The position numbers and the translations under genes are program-made. A stretch of DNA of 64,000 bases from Deinococcus aetherius (GTDB lineage: Bacteria > Deinococcota > Deinococci > Deinococcales > Deinococcaceae). Positions 50,738-58,660 of the stretch are shown piece by piece. Under the pieces are notes generated by a model, which was not told where the DNA came from, did not search any database, and saw only the letters and a list, made by a program, of their open reading frames with translations. The stretch is taken from positions 1 through 64,000 of the forward strand of contig NZ_AP026561.1 of assembly GCF_025997855.1 (NCBI RefSeq), written 5' to 3'. How positions within the stretch are numbered: position 1 is the stretch's first letter; every line of letters starts with the position of its first letter.

Positions 50738-53700
50738 TTAATCCGCCGCGTTCGACCGGGAACCCACGGGCAACTCACACAGCCGATCCACCCTGAGGGT
50801 CACCGCCCGGCCCCGCACGTTGGCCTCCCCCTGAACGATCAGCGCCGCCGCGTCCCGCAGCAGTTGCCGGTGCGCCGCCCACACCTTCGGGGAGATCACC
50901 GCCTGCACCCGCCCCGAGCGGTCCTCCAACACGAAGAAGGCGTACCCCCGCGCCGTCGGGGGTTTTTGCCGCGCGATCACCGACCCCGCCGTCCAGACCA
51001 TCTGCCCGTGCCGCAACGCCCCGATCGGCACGCACCCCAGGTCCCGCAAGCGGCCCCGGTGCGCGTCCAAGGGGTGTCGGCCCGTCTCCGTGACCCGCTT
51101 CGTCTCCAGATCGAGTCGCACCACCTCCTCCGGGGAGAGTTCGGGCAACTTGGGCGACGTGACCGACACGGACAGCAGGCCCCGGGTGCCGGACGGCCGG
51201 GCGTGGGCGACCGTTTGCAGCACGAAGAAGGTCTCGCGCCGGTTGCGCCGGGCGTCCACCGCGTCGAACGTGCTCGCCTTCGCCAGGGTCTCCAGCACGT
51301 CCCGTTGCACCTCCACCCGGTCGTAGAAGTCCTCGACGCCCGCAAACTTCCCCCCCACCAGCCGTTCCTGCACGATCCGACGGGCCGTCTCCACGCTGAC
51401 GCCCTCGACGGCGGTCAGTGGCACCCGGACGACTCGCGCCGTCTCCGCGCGATAGCTCACCCCGCTCCGGTTGATGCAGGCGGGGGCCAACCGCACCCCC
51501 CAGCGCCGGGCCTCCCGCGCCAGGGTGTCGCGCGGCCACATGCCGGGGGACTCCGTGAGCACCCCCGCTAGGTAGGCGGCGGGGTGGTGCAGGCGCAGCC
51601 ACGCCCCCGCATAGCAGTGCCCCGCGAACGCATGGCTGTGCGACTCGGCAAAACCGTACCCCCTGAACTTCGCGCACAGGTTGAACACCTCCAGGGCCAG
51701 CGCGGGCGAGACTCCACACGTCTCCACCGCCCCGCGCACGAAGGGCTCGCGCAGCCGGGCCAGCTCCTCCTCGTCCTCTGCCCGGCTCAGGTCGCCGCGA
51801 AACCGGTCCGCCTGCCCCCAGGCGTACCCCGCGAACCTGACCGCGATCCTGAGAATCTGCTCCTGAAACAGCAGCACCCCCAGGGTCGGGGCCAGAATCG
51901 TGCCCAGCGGCTCGGGCCACTCCGGGACCGGCTCCTCCCCCCTGGCCCGCCGAACATACGGGTGCACGCTGTCGGACTGGATGGGGCCCGGGCGAATCAG
52001 GGCGATCTGGTGTGCCAGTTGCACCAGGTTCTTCGGTTGCAGCCGCGCGGCGAGTTGGAGTTGGGCGGGGGACTCGATCTGAAACAGGGCCATCGTGTCG
52101 CCCTGACCGATGCTCTCCCACACCCGGGGATCGTCCGGCAACTCGCCGAACTCGGTCCACTCCCCGGTGAGGCGCAGCACTTCTTCCCTCGCCCGCTCCA
52201 GGGCGCCCAACAGCCGCAGCCCCAGGAGATCGAGCTTGATCAGGCCCAGGCGTTCCGAATCGTCCTTGTCCACGGTGAGCATGCGAATGCCCCCCGAACT
52301 GCGGGTCAGGGGACTGTAGTGGGTCAGAGGCGTGGCACTCAGCACCACACCCCCGGAGTGGGGCGCGAGGTGTCGGACCAGGCGTGGCTCCATTCGCGTC
52401 AGAAGCCGCAACAGCGTCTCCTTGACTGGGGCCTCCCCGAGGACTTCCGTGAACACCCGCTCCGCCTCCCGGGCCCGGTGGGGCCGCAGGTGGGCGTGGT
52501 CCCGCCCCAGGGCGTGGGTCAGGCGGGTGCGCAGCTCCTCGGGGAGGCCGAGAGCGCGCCCCAGGTCCTGGATCGCGCTGGGGAGCCGGTAGGTCACCCG
52601 GTTGGCGACCATTGCCTGCCCTGAGCCATCCAGCCCCCAGCGCTCCTCCACCCACGCCAACACCTGGTCGCGCCGGGCACTCGCGATATCGATGTCCACG
52701 TCCGGCATGGCCGTCTTCCCGGTGTGAAGGAACCGCTCGAACAGCAACCCGTGCTGGAGCGGATCGAACAGGGTGAGGCCCAGGAGGAAACACAGGACCG
52801 AGCCCGCCGCCGAGCCCCGTGCGGCGGCCAGGATGCCGTGCGAGCGGCAGTAGTCGCCGATTTCGGCGGCCGTGAGGAAAAAGCCCGCCAGGTCGAGCGA
52901 TCTCACCGTCGCCAGTTCCTGCCGGAGGCGGGTGTCCACCTCCAGCACGCGGTGGGACGGGTACTTCTCTCCCACCGCCGCGAACACACGCTCCTCGAGC
53001 CGGTCCTGTGCGGTTTGGGCCGGCTGGAGCAGGGGTTCCGGGACGTGCAGCCGTTCGGGCAGAAGGTCCAGGGCGCACTCCCGAGCCAACTTCTCCGCGT
53101 TGAGCAGGGCATCCGGGAAGGGCAACCGTTGGGCCCATCCCTGGGGCGTCCCCACATGCCCGCTGTCATTGCGCGGCCTGGCAGCGTGAGGCGTCTGGGT
53201 GTCCACGCCGAGACGCGCACACATCAGGGCGTCGAGCAGCGGATAGTCGGCTGCCTCGGCCAGACACACCTGTGGCGCCGCCACCACCGGCAGGTGGAGG
53301 TCCCGGGCCAGGCCGCGCAGGTAGTTCACCCGACGGCGGTCGTTGGGGGCTTGTCCGTGGTACAGCCCCACGTACAGGTCGAAGGGAAAGCAGGTGCGCA
53401 ACATCCGCAGCAACTCTGTCGCCCACGTGATCTCCTGGCGCTCGCCCAGGAGGCTCGGGAACCCGTCACGTCCTCCTGTCAGGCACGTGAGCTGGCCCTG
53501 CCCCCGGGCGGCGACCGCTTGCAGGACCGCGAGGGGCACCCCGTCCGGGCTCTCCATATTCAGGTGCGTGATCAGTTCGCACAGTCGGGCGTAGCCTTCC
53601 CGCGATTTCGCCAGCAGGACGAGTGGAAAGGCCTCGGTCGCCGTCTGTGATCGAGGCGCCGCGGGGAACAGCACCGGGAGGGTCACGCCGACGACCGCCT

Positions 53701-53887
53701 GCAGGCCCGCTTCCCGGGCAGCCTCGCTCAGTTCGACGGCGCCGGCAACCGAGCACCAGTCCGCCAGGCCCACTGTGGCGAAGCCCCGCTCGGCGGCCAC
53801 CCGCACCAGTCGCCGGGGGCTGACCGTGCTGCGGCCGGGCGAGAACGCACTCTGGCAGGTGAGCAAGGCGGACAGGGACCGGGGCAT
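50738..53887 (-). CDS. dnaE2: Error-prone DNA polymerase III alpha subunit DnaE2
   Basis: Translesion C-family polymerase of 1,049 residues, the catalytic member of the ImuB-DnaE2 mutasome. It has an N-terminal PHP domain, a palm with GILAAARGSAAGSVLCF and the catalytic PDVDID (395-400), the thumb and fingers with TLGVLLFQEQILRIAVRFAG and SHSHAFAGHCYAGAWLRLHH, and an OB fold near the end. The first PHP metal motif (normally HxH-S-x-F-S) reads TCQSAFS, so metal binding there is probably lost. It is encoded after DUF6504 and imuB, separated by 254 bp, and likely induced with lexA. Confidence 0.9.
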   Translation of the reverse strand: MPRSLSALLTCQSAFSPGRSTVSPRRLVRVAAERGFATVGLADWCSVAGAVELSEAAREAGLQAVVGVTLPVLFPAAPRSQTATEAFPLVLLAKSREGYARLCELITHLNMESPDGVPLAVLQAVAARGQGQLTCLTGGRDGFPSLLGERQEITWATELLRMLRTCFPFDLYVGLYHGQAPNDRRRVNYLRGLARDLHLPVVAAPQVCLAEAADYPLLDALMCARLGVDTQTPHAARPRNDSGHVGTPQGWAQRLPFPDALLNAEKLARECALDLLPERLHVPEPLLQPAQTAQDRLEERVFAAVGEKYPSHRVLEVDTRLRQELATVRSLDLAGFFLTAAEIGDYCRSHGILAAARGSAAGSVLCFLLGLTLFDPLQHGLLFERFLHTGKTAMPDVDIDIASARRDQVLAWVEERWGLDGSGQAMVANRVTYRLPSAIQDLGRALGLPEELRTRLTHALGRDHAHLRPHRAREAERVFTEVLGEAPVKETLLRLLTRMEPRLVRHLAPHSGGVVLSATPLTHYSPLTRSSGGIRMLTVDKDDSERLGLIKLDLLGLRLLGALERAREEVLRLTGEWTEFGELPDDPRVWESIGQGDTMALFQIESPAQLQLAARLQPKNLVQLAHQIALIRPGPIQSDSVHPYVRRARGEEPVPEWPEPLGTILAPTLGVLLFQEQILRIAVRFAGYAWGQADRFRGDLSRAEDEEELARLREPFVRGAVETCGVSPALALEVFNLCAKFRGYGFAESHSHAFAGHCYAGAWLRLHHPAAYLAGVLTESPGMWPRDTLAREARRWGVRLAPACINRSGVSYRAETARVVRVPLTAVEGVSVETARRIVQERLVGGKFAGVEDFYDRVEVQRDVLETLAKASTFDAVDARRNRRETFFVLQTVAHARPSGTRGLLSVSVTSPKLPELSPEEVVRLDLETKRVTETGRHPLDAHRGRLRDLGCVPIGALRHGQMVWTAGSVIARQKPPTARGYAFFVLEDRSGRVQAVISPKVWAAHRQLLRDAAALIVQGEANVRGRAVTLRVDRLCELPVGSRSNAAD

Positions 53888-53896
53888 GATTCAGGG

Positions 53897-54151
53897 GTGG
53901 AGGAGCGCGAGGCGTTGCTGAACGTGTTGAAACGGCAATTCGGAGTGAAACGCACCCATGTCGCGTGGTTGAGCCGGCCGGCAGGACAAGCGGTGGCCCG
54001 GGTGGGCCTGCTGCACTTTAGGCATCGGGACGGGCAAGTGCCGGTCTGGTCGGGGCGGGCCTGGCGGGACGTGCGGAACCTGCGCGAGCTGGGGTACGTG
54101 CTCGCGGAGGCCTCGAACCTGGGCACGCCACCGGAAGGGCATCAGTCCTGA
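53897..54151 (+). CDS. Small hypothetical protein (84 aa), divergent from dnaE2
   Basis: An 84-residue basic protein beginning at a GTG 9 bp from the dnaE2 start, on the opposite strand. It reads like a real protein (LNVLKRQFGVKRTHVAWLSR, VPVWSGRAWRDVRNLRELGY), with Trp and a regular hydrophobic pattern; the reverse strand gives an implausible proline/histidine-rich frame. Its 3' end overlaps that of the DUF6504 gene by 10 bp. A helix-turn-helix is not evident. Function unknown. Confidence 0.5.
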   Translation: MEEREALLNVLKRQFGVKRTHVAWLSRPAGQAVARVGLLHFRHRDGQVPVWSGRAWRDVRNLRELGYVLAEASNLGTPPEGHQS

Positions 54152-54387
54152 ATCCTCGCCAGCCACCAGCGGCCCTCCGGCCCGTCCTCGTGGTGCACCT
54201 CGGCGGTAAGGTCACCCGCCTGGACCAGGTAGCAGTCCCGGGGCGGCTCGTCCAGCCACCAGCGGCCCCCCGTCCTCCACTCGTCGAGGATGGTCAGGAC
54301 CGTGAGGGTCCGGCCCTGCCAGATCACCTGGCGGGGGTGCCCGCCTTCCCGCACAATCACGCGGACCTCCTGCTGCACGGCCTTCAT
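54142..54387 (-). CDS. DUF6504-family protein (81 aa)
   Basis: An 81-residue protein with the pattern VRVIVREGGHPRQVIWQGRT, LDEWRTGGRWWLDEPPRDCY, and a C-terminal GRWWLARIQD, which fits DUF6504, a small family found beside imuB/dnaE2. Its ATG overlaps the imuB stop (ATGA), so it is translated together with ImuB. It probably serves the mutasome, but no mechanism is known. Confidence 0.75.
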   Translation of the reverse strand: MKAVQQEVRVIVREGGHPRQVIWQGRTLTVLTILDEWRTGGRWWLDEPPRDCYLVQAGDLTAEVHHEDGPEGRWWLARIQD

Positions 54388-55643
54388 GGGTGCTGGCCTT
54401 CAAAGAACGCCAGGATGCGTTCCACGTTCCGCTCCCGGGCCTTTACCAGCGTCGGGGGTGTCCAGCCCCGCCGGGGCGTCATGGCGGTGGGACGGACTTC
54501 GCCGGTTAGCCAGTCCACCCAGCGGTATTGCAGGTCGGCGGTGTACGCGAAGGGATCGAGCCACTCCACCCGCACCAGCGCGTCGGGGTAGCGGTCCAGC
54601 ACGGTCTGCGTCACCTCCAGTTCCGCCAGCCCGGCCCATAGCCCGACCAAGCGCGAGGGCTGGGCCAGACCGGAGAGCTGGACGGTCAACCGCTCCACCC
54701 CGAGGGCCAGGGCGTCCGTGTCCCCGAAGGCGAGCCCGGTGACGCGCTGAAGGCCTGCGGCGTCGAGCGGCCACTTGAGTCGGCGGCTGGCACTCAGGCG
54801 TCCCCCGGGTGTGTCGGCGTGGATAGTGAGGTAAGCGCAGGTGCGTCCCCGGAGTTCGGCGAACAGGCCCGGCACGAGTTCGGCGAGCACGGCCTCGACG
54901 TGGGAGGGCTCGCGCAGCGGGGGGTCGGTGCTCCGGCTCCCCTCGATCACCTGGTCTGGGACGTACCGGGGCACTGCCGTGGTGCGCTCTCCCCGGAGAA
55001 AGCGGTTGAGCTGTCCCCCGACGGTGACGCCGAAAAAGGCTTCCCGCTGGGCAGCCGACCATTTCCATACGTCCGCCAGACCACGCAGGCCCAGGTACTG
55101 GAGGTGTTCGACGTGCGCGGGGGTGAGGCCCAGGACCTGGAGATGTTCCACTGGGCTGAGTCTCAGGAAGGCCTGCTCCTCCTCCCCAGCGGGGACTTCC
55201 CGCACCTCGCCGGGCCGTGCGCGCAGGGCGGCCAGGTGGGCGACCTGGGTGCTCGCGGCGAGCCCGACGGGGGCGTGCAGGGCGGCGGCGAGGTCCCGGG
55301 CGGCGGGAGCGCGGGTCTGGAGGAAGGCCACGCCGGGCGTGCTGGAATGGACCCGGTCGCTGTAACGGGCATACAGCAGTTCCAATACCTCCGCCCAGGC
55401 CGCGCGGGCGGTGGGTCCCGTGATGACCTGGGCGTGCAACTCCGGGCAACGGCTGAGGGCCGCCACTTCGCTCATGCCGAGGTGCACCCCGGCCGTCATG
55501 GCTTCGGGGGTGGCCGCCACCACACGGCGGATGGTTTCTCCGAGGACGGCGACGGGCAGGCCGGGGTGTTGTTTGGCGAGCAGCGTGAGGGGCCAGGGGG
55601 CCAGGTGAACGCAGGCGATGGAGGCCGTGCGTCCGGGAACCAC
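54384..55643 (-). CDS. imuB: ImuB, catalytically dead Y-family polymerase-like protein
   Basis: A 419-residue Y-family homologue that bridges DnaE2 and the sliding clamp in the SOS mutasome. The N-terminus ACVHLAPWPLTLLAKQHPGL replaces the DxDxFFASVE of active polymerases, so the catalytic acids are absent, as in known ImuB. GMSEVAALSRCPEL and LLYARYSDRVHS correspond to palm and fingers, and a little-finger-like region and C-terminal tail follow. It starts at a GTG two bases after the lexA stop and overlaps DUF6504, so lexA-imuB-DUF6504 is one tightly packed operon. No imuA gene is visible. Confidence 0.87.
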   Translation of the reverse strand: MVPGRTASIACVHLAPWPLTLLAKQHPGLPVAVLGETIRRVVAATPEAMTAGVHLGMSEVAALSRCPELHAQVITGPTARAAWAEVLELLYARYSDRVHSSTPGVAFLQTRAPAARDLAAALHAPVGLAASTQVAHLAALRARPGEVREVPAGEEEQAFLRLSPVEHLQVLGLTPAHVEHLQYLGLRGLADVWKWSAAQREAFFGVTVGGQLNRFLRGERTTAVPRYVPDQVIEGSRSTDPPLREPSHVEAVLAELVPGLFAELRGRTCAYLTIHADTPGGRLSASRRLKWPLDAAGLQRVTGLAFGDTDALALGVERLTVQLSGLAQPSRLVGLWAGLAELEVTQTVLDRYPDALVRVEWLDPFAYTADLQYRWVDWLTGEVRPTAMTPRRGWTPPTLVKARERNVERILAFFEGQHP

Positions 55644-55645
55644 CC

Positions 55646-56284
55646 TCAGTCCCGCGCCTTGCTCACGCGGGGCGCGGCGATGCCGAGCCGGGCAACCATG
55701 CGGCCCTGCACCTGGATCTGCTCGGCGGGGTAGGTCATGCGGGCGTAGGTCGGGTTTTCGCTGATCAAGGTGACTTCGTCGCCGAAACGGTACAACCGCT
55801 TCAGGGTGGCGACTCCTTGATCCTGCACGAGCACCACGGCGACCTCGCCGTCCAGGACCTCGCTGGTCGGGCGGGCGAGGATGAGGTCCCCGTCCATCAC
55901 GCCGATCCCGATCATCGAGTCCCCCCGGACTCGCAGGAAGAAGTCACCCGGGCGGATGCCCAGCAGTTCGTCCACGCTGGGGACGATCTCGTCGGGCCGC
56001 TGGTCGGCGAACCCGGGGGGGCCGGCGGCGATCTCGCCGTAGATGGGGATGCCGCTGCCCGCCACCATCCGGGCCTGGTCGGTGAGTTGGAGGCCACCGA
56101 AGCGCCCGAACTTGGTGACGTACCCCAGGCCGGTGAGGGCCTTGAGGTGAAAACTGACGGTGGAGGCGCCCAGACCGCACGCCTGGGCGAGGTCCTCGGC
56201 GCTGGGGGGGACGCCCCGCTCCTGGGTGAGCCGGGCGATGGTTTGGAGGAGGCGGATGCGCAGCGGGGTCAGTCGGGGGGGCAT
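55646..56284 (-). CDS. lexA: LexA repressor
   Basis: SOS repressor of 212 residues. A winged helix at 1-70 (PPSAEDLAQACGLGASTVSF) recognises the operator. The self-cleavage site is Ala87-Gly88 in GEIAAGPPG. The catalytic dyad is Ser123 (VRGDSMIGIG) and Lys162 (GVATLKRLY). On RecA activation it cleaves itself and derepresses the downstream imuB, DUF6504 and probably dnaE2 genes. A 26-bp palindrome lies 13 bp upstream of its ATG, so it should repress itself. Several Deinococcus genomes hold more than one LexA; this one is tied to the mutagenesis cassette. Confidence 0.9.
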   Translation of the reverse strand: MPPRLTPLRIRLLQTIARLTQERGVPPSAEDLAQACGLGASTVSFHLKALTGLGYVTKFGRFGGLQLTDQARMVAGSGIPIYGEIAAGPPGFADQRPDEIVPSVDELLGIRPGDFFLRVRGDSMIGIGVMDGDLILARPTSEVLDGEVAVVLVQDQGVATLKRLYRFGDEVTLISENPTYARMTYPAEQIQVQGRMVARLGIAAPRVSKARD

Positions 56285-56296
56285 GGGCAGGTCTCC

Positions 56297-56322
56297 AACT
56301 ATCGAACTTGACTTCGATAGTT
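56297..56322. promoter_or_regulatory. LexA operator (SOS box) between lexA and a divergent small gene
   Basis: AACTATCGAA and TTCGATAGTT are perfect 10-bp inverted arms around CTTGAC. This is the strongest palindrome in the cassette and sits between the lexA start and the plus-strand gene at 56393. It differs from the Gram-positive CGAAC-N4-GTTCG box but shares the TCGAA core. LexA binding is inferred from location and symmetry. Confidence 0.7.
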
Positions 56323-56392
56323 GAAGTTATAGTGAGGCAAGCGGGATTTGGCGTCAATCCTCCCCCTATCGCCTGCCCCTGGAGGAGTCTCC

Positions 56393-56704
56393 ATGCACAA
56401 GTCAGTCGTCATTCGGGTGGTGCCGCCGCCCGCCGTCAAGATTCCCCTGACCACGGCGATTCTTCGCATTCGAGAGTGGGACGTGGAGAAGTTACTCGAC
56501 CACCTGCGGGAGAGCCTGGAGCCGCGGATTCACGCGGAACTGGGGGAGGACGTGGAGGTGCAGGTGGTGGCTGGAAGGCAGTCGGAGATTCGCCTGAACA
56601 ATGTCAAACCGCGGGGTGGGGTCGTGGAGTGGAAGGAGGCGCTCGGGGAGGCCATTGGGGAGACGATGAGTGAGATCGATCCGGAAATGTTCCTGGCGCC
56701 GTAA
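56393..56704 (+). CDS. Small hypothetical protein divergent from lexA (103 aa)
   Basis: A 103-residue protein with a strong ribosome site (GGAGGAG) before the ATG. It looks like a compact alpha/beta domain: VVIRVVPPPAVKIPLTTAIL, a central acidic helix REWDVEKLLDHLRESLEPRI, VEVQVVAGRQSEIRLNN, and an acidic C-terminal helix ending MSEIDPEMFLAP. Family not recognised. Since the LexA palindrome is in its promoter region, it is a candidate new SOS gene. Confidence 0.65.
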   Translation: MHKSVVIRVVPPPAVKIPLTTAILRIREWDVEKLLDHLRESLEPRIHAELGEDVEVQVVAGRQSEIRLNNVKPRGGVVEWKEALGEAIGETMSEIDPEMFLAP

Positions 56705-56892
56705 GGGCGGGCTTCACGAGGCCCGCCGCCGGGGACAGGGGTGGATGGAAGTGGAACGGTGCGCCTGCCTCGCCGAGAGTCGGTCCCTTCTGGAGATCGC
56801 TGTCCTCAGCGATTTCTATCGCGCAGCGGGGGTCATGACTTGCGGCTCAAGTTGAGCCCACGCGGCGCACCTTCCTGCGCTACGTTGCGAGC

Positions 56893-57177
56893 ATGACCTC
56901 GGAACCGCCCGAGCCGATGCTCACCGGCCGCCTGACCGTGGACGCCCTCGAAGGCCACCTCGCCCGCGTGGAACGGGAAGACGGCTCTCTCCAGGACTGG
57001 CCGCTCACGAGCTTGCCCAGGGGCGTGCGGGAGGGCGACGTGCTGCGCTGGCACGTCGAAGGTCGCCACCTAACCTTCGAGATCGATCTCGAAGGGACGA
57101 GGGAACGGCGTCAAGCTGCCCAGGCTCAGCTCGACGCCCTGAATGGCGCCGTTCCTGCCGGGGAGATCAACTTATGA
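56893..57177 (+). CDS. DUF3006-domain protein
   Basis: A 94-residue protein of the DUF3006 type: LTVDALEGHLARVEREDGSL near the start, and a conserved LPRGVREGDVLRW, matching the LPxGVKEGDVL core. It is predicted to be a small beta-barrel. It overlaps the following gene by four bases (ATGA). DUF3006 genes are regularly coupled to ComEC-like metallo-hydrolase genes, as here; what the pair does is not established. Confidence 0.8.
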   Translation: MTSEPPEPMLTGRLTVDALEGHLARVEREDGSLQDWPLTSLPRGVREGDVLRWHVEGRHLTFEIDLEGTRERRQAAQAQLDALNGAVPAGEINL

Positions 57178-58190
57178 GGCGGCTCCTGGCCCTCGCTGCC
57201 CTCTCCCTCGGCTTGGCCTTAGCCCAGTCCTCCGGTGCCCTGTCCATCCGGTTCCTCGACGTGGGGCAGGGCGACGCCGTGCTGGTGACCAGCCCCGAAG
57301 GCAAGTCCCTCCTGTATGACGGCGGACGGAGCGAACCCGTCCTGCAAGCCCTGCTCCGCCAGTACGGGGTGAAGAGCCTGGACCTCGTCGCCGCGAGTCA
57401 CGCAGACGCGGACCACATCACCGGGTTGATTCCCGCCATCAACCTCTACAAACCGCGCTTCTTCCTCAACAATGGCATCGCGGGAACCACCCAGACCTGG
57501 GGGAAGCTGGTGACGGCCGCCCAGAAGGCCGGAACACAGGGCCTGGTCGCGAGGGATCAAGTCATCAACCTGGGCAGCGTGAAGATCACCGTCCTCCCTC
57601 CTCCACCCGGTCTCCCGAAGAACGAGCAGAACCTGAACTCGATAGGGCTCCTCGTGCAATACGGGTCTTTTCGCGCCTTGATGACCGGGGACAGTGAGAC
57701 TGCGGAGACCGCCGCCTGGCTGAAGAAGTACCCCGCGAGCTTCCTCGGCCCGGTGGACGTGTACAAGAGCATTCACCACGGCGCCAAGAACGGGGACAAC
57801 CTGGCGTGGCTGAACGCGGTTCGGCCGAGGAACGTGGTCGTCAGCGTCGGACCGAATAACTATGGGCACCCGACGGCGGAGGCGCTCGCCCTCTATCGGC
57901 AAGTGGGGGCGACGACGTACCGCACGGACCAGCAAGGAACAGTGACCGTGGTCGTGCAGCCGGGAGGGCGGTTCGCCATCACGACCGAGCGCGGGACACC
58001 TGTTCCTGCGAATCGCGCGACCACACCCGCGACCCCAGCCCCTGTTGGCCCGTCGGTCACCACACCCGCACCACCTTCCTACCGGACCTGCGCCGAGGCG
58101 CGGGCGGCGGGTGCGGCCCCCCTTCGGCGGGGGCAACCCGGGTACAACCCCGCAACGGACCGCGACGGGGACGGCGTCGCCTGCGAGTAA
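57174..58190 (+). CDS. Secreted ComEC/Rec2-like metallo-beta-lactamase-fold hydrolase with Excalibur domain
   Basis: A 338-residue exported protein with a signal peptide (cleavage after ALAQ). The MBL domain has IRFLDVGQGDAVLV, ASHADADHITGL (the HxHxDH-type metal site, with Ser-His-Ala-Asp-Ala-Asp-His), LMTGDSE and KSIHHGAKNG. A proline/threonine linker (about 280-300) leads to a C-terminal Excalibur motif (TCAEARAAGAAPLRRGQPGY, DRDGDGVACE), a calcium-binding cap common in secreted nucleases. Free-standing ComEC-like hydrolases are thought to act on nucleic acids or phosphodiesters outside the cell. Translationally coupled to the DUF3006 gene. Confidence 0.85.
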   Translation: MRRLLALAALSLGLALAQSSGALSIRFLDVGQGDAVLVTSPEGKSLLYDGGRSEPVLQALLRQYGVKSLDLVAASHADADHITGLIPAINLYKPRFFLNNGIAGTTQTWGKLVTAAQKAGTQGLVARDQVINLGSVKITVLPPPPGLPKNEQNLNSIGLLVQYGSFRALMTGDSETAETAAWLKKYPASFLGPVDVYKSIHHGAKNGDNLAWLNAVRPRNVVVSVGPNNYGHPTAEALALYRQVGATTYRTDQQGTVTVVVQPGGRFAITTERGTPVPANRATTPATPAPVGPSVTTPAPPSYRTCAEARAAGAAPLRRGQPGYNPATDRDGDGVACE

Positions 58191-58202
58191 ACGTCGGGTC
58201 GG

Positions 58203-58228
58203 GCGGGAGAGCCCTGGGCCTCTCCCGC
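58203..58228 (+). terminator. Terminator-like hairpin after the hydrolase gene
   Basis: GCGGGAGAG and CTCTCCCGC form a 9-bp stem around 8 nt, 13 bp after the stop codon. No U-tract follows. Confidence 0.55.
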
Positions 58229-58660
58229 TAGCATGACCGGGCGTGGCATGCACACTGCGGCTGGATCGCTGAACTATGGTGACCAGAGCTGCGTGTAGTG
58301 CCGGCGCCTCCCCCACACTCGCCCCCATAGTTTCCGATGCCATGTCACCATCGACGGTCGTGACTTTAGTCGTAAAGGTGTGCTTTCCAGGAGCGAGGAA
58401 GGTCATGGTCAGGTAGGCCGTCTGCCCCTCGTAGGTGTAGGCGTCGGCCCTGGAGGTCTGCCCCTACACAGCGCAAACACACCACGTCCACGGTCACCTC
58501 GGTCCCCACACGCGGCAGCCCACACGTCCACCCTCATCTCGGCGCGCCCCGGCAGCCCTTACTCGCGACGGTCGCTGCGGTGTTCCCGCAGCGCGAGAGC
58601 TGGCCACGGAGGACTCCGTGGCCAGCTCTCCCCTGTTCCCAGCGGCAGGACTCCCCGCAC
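58229..58660. other. Gene-free interval with a 17-bp hairpin at 58595-58630
   Basis: No gene is supported in 430 bp. GAGAGCTGGCCACGGAG and its exact complement (58595-58611 and 58614-58630) form a very stable hairpin just past the stop of the minus-strand gene at 58661, and probably end its transcript. The minus strand at 58330-58410 (FLAPGKHTFTTKVTTVDGDM) looks briefly protein-like, possibly a secreted-domain relic. Confidence 0.45.
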
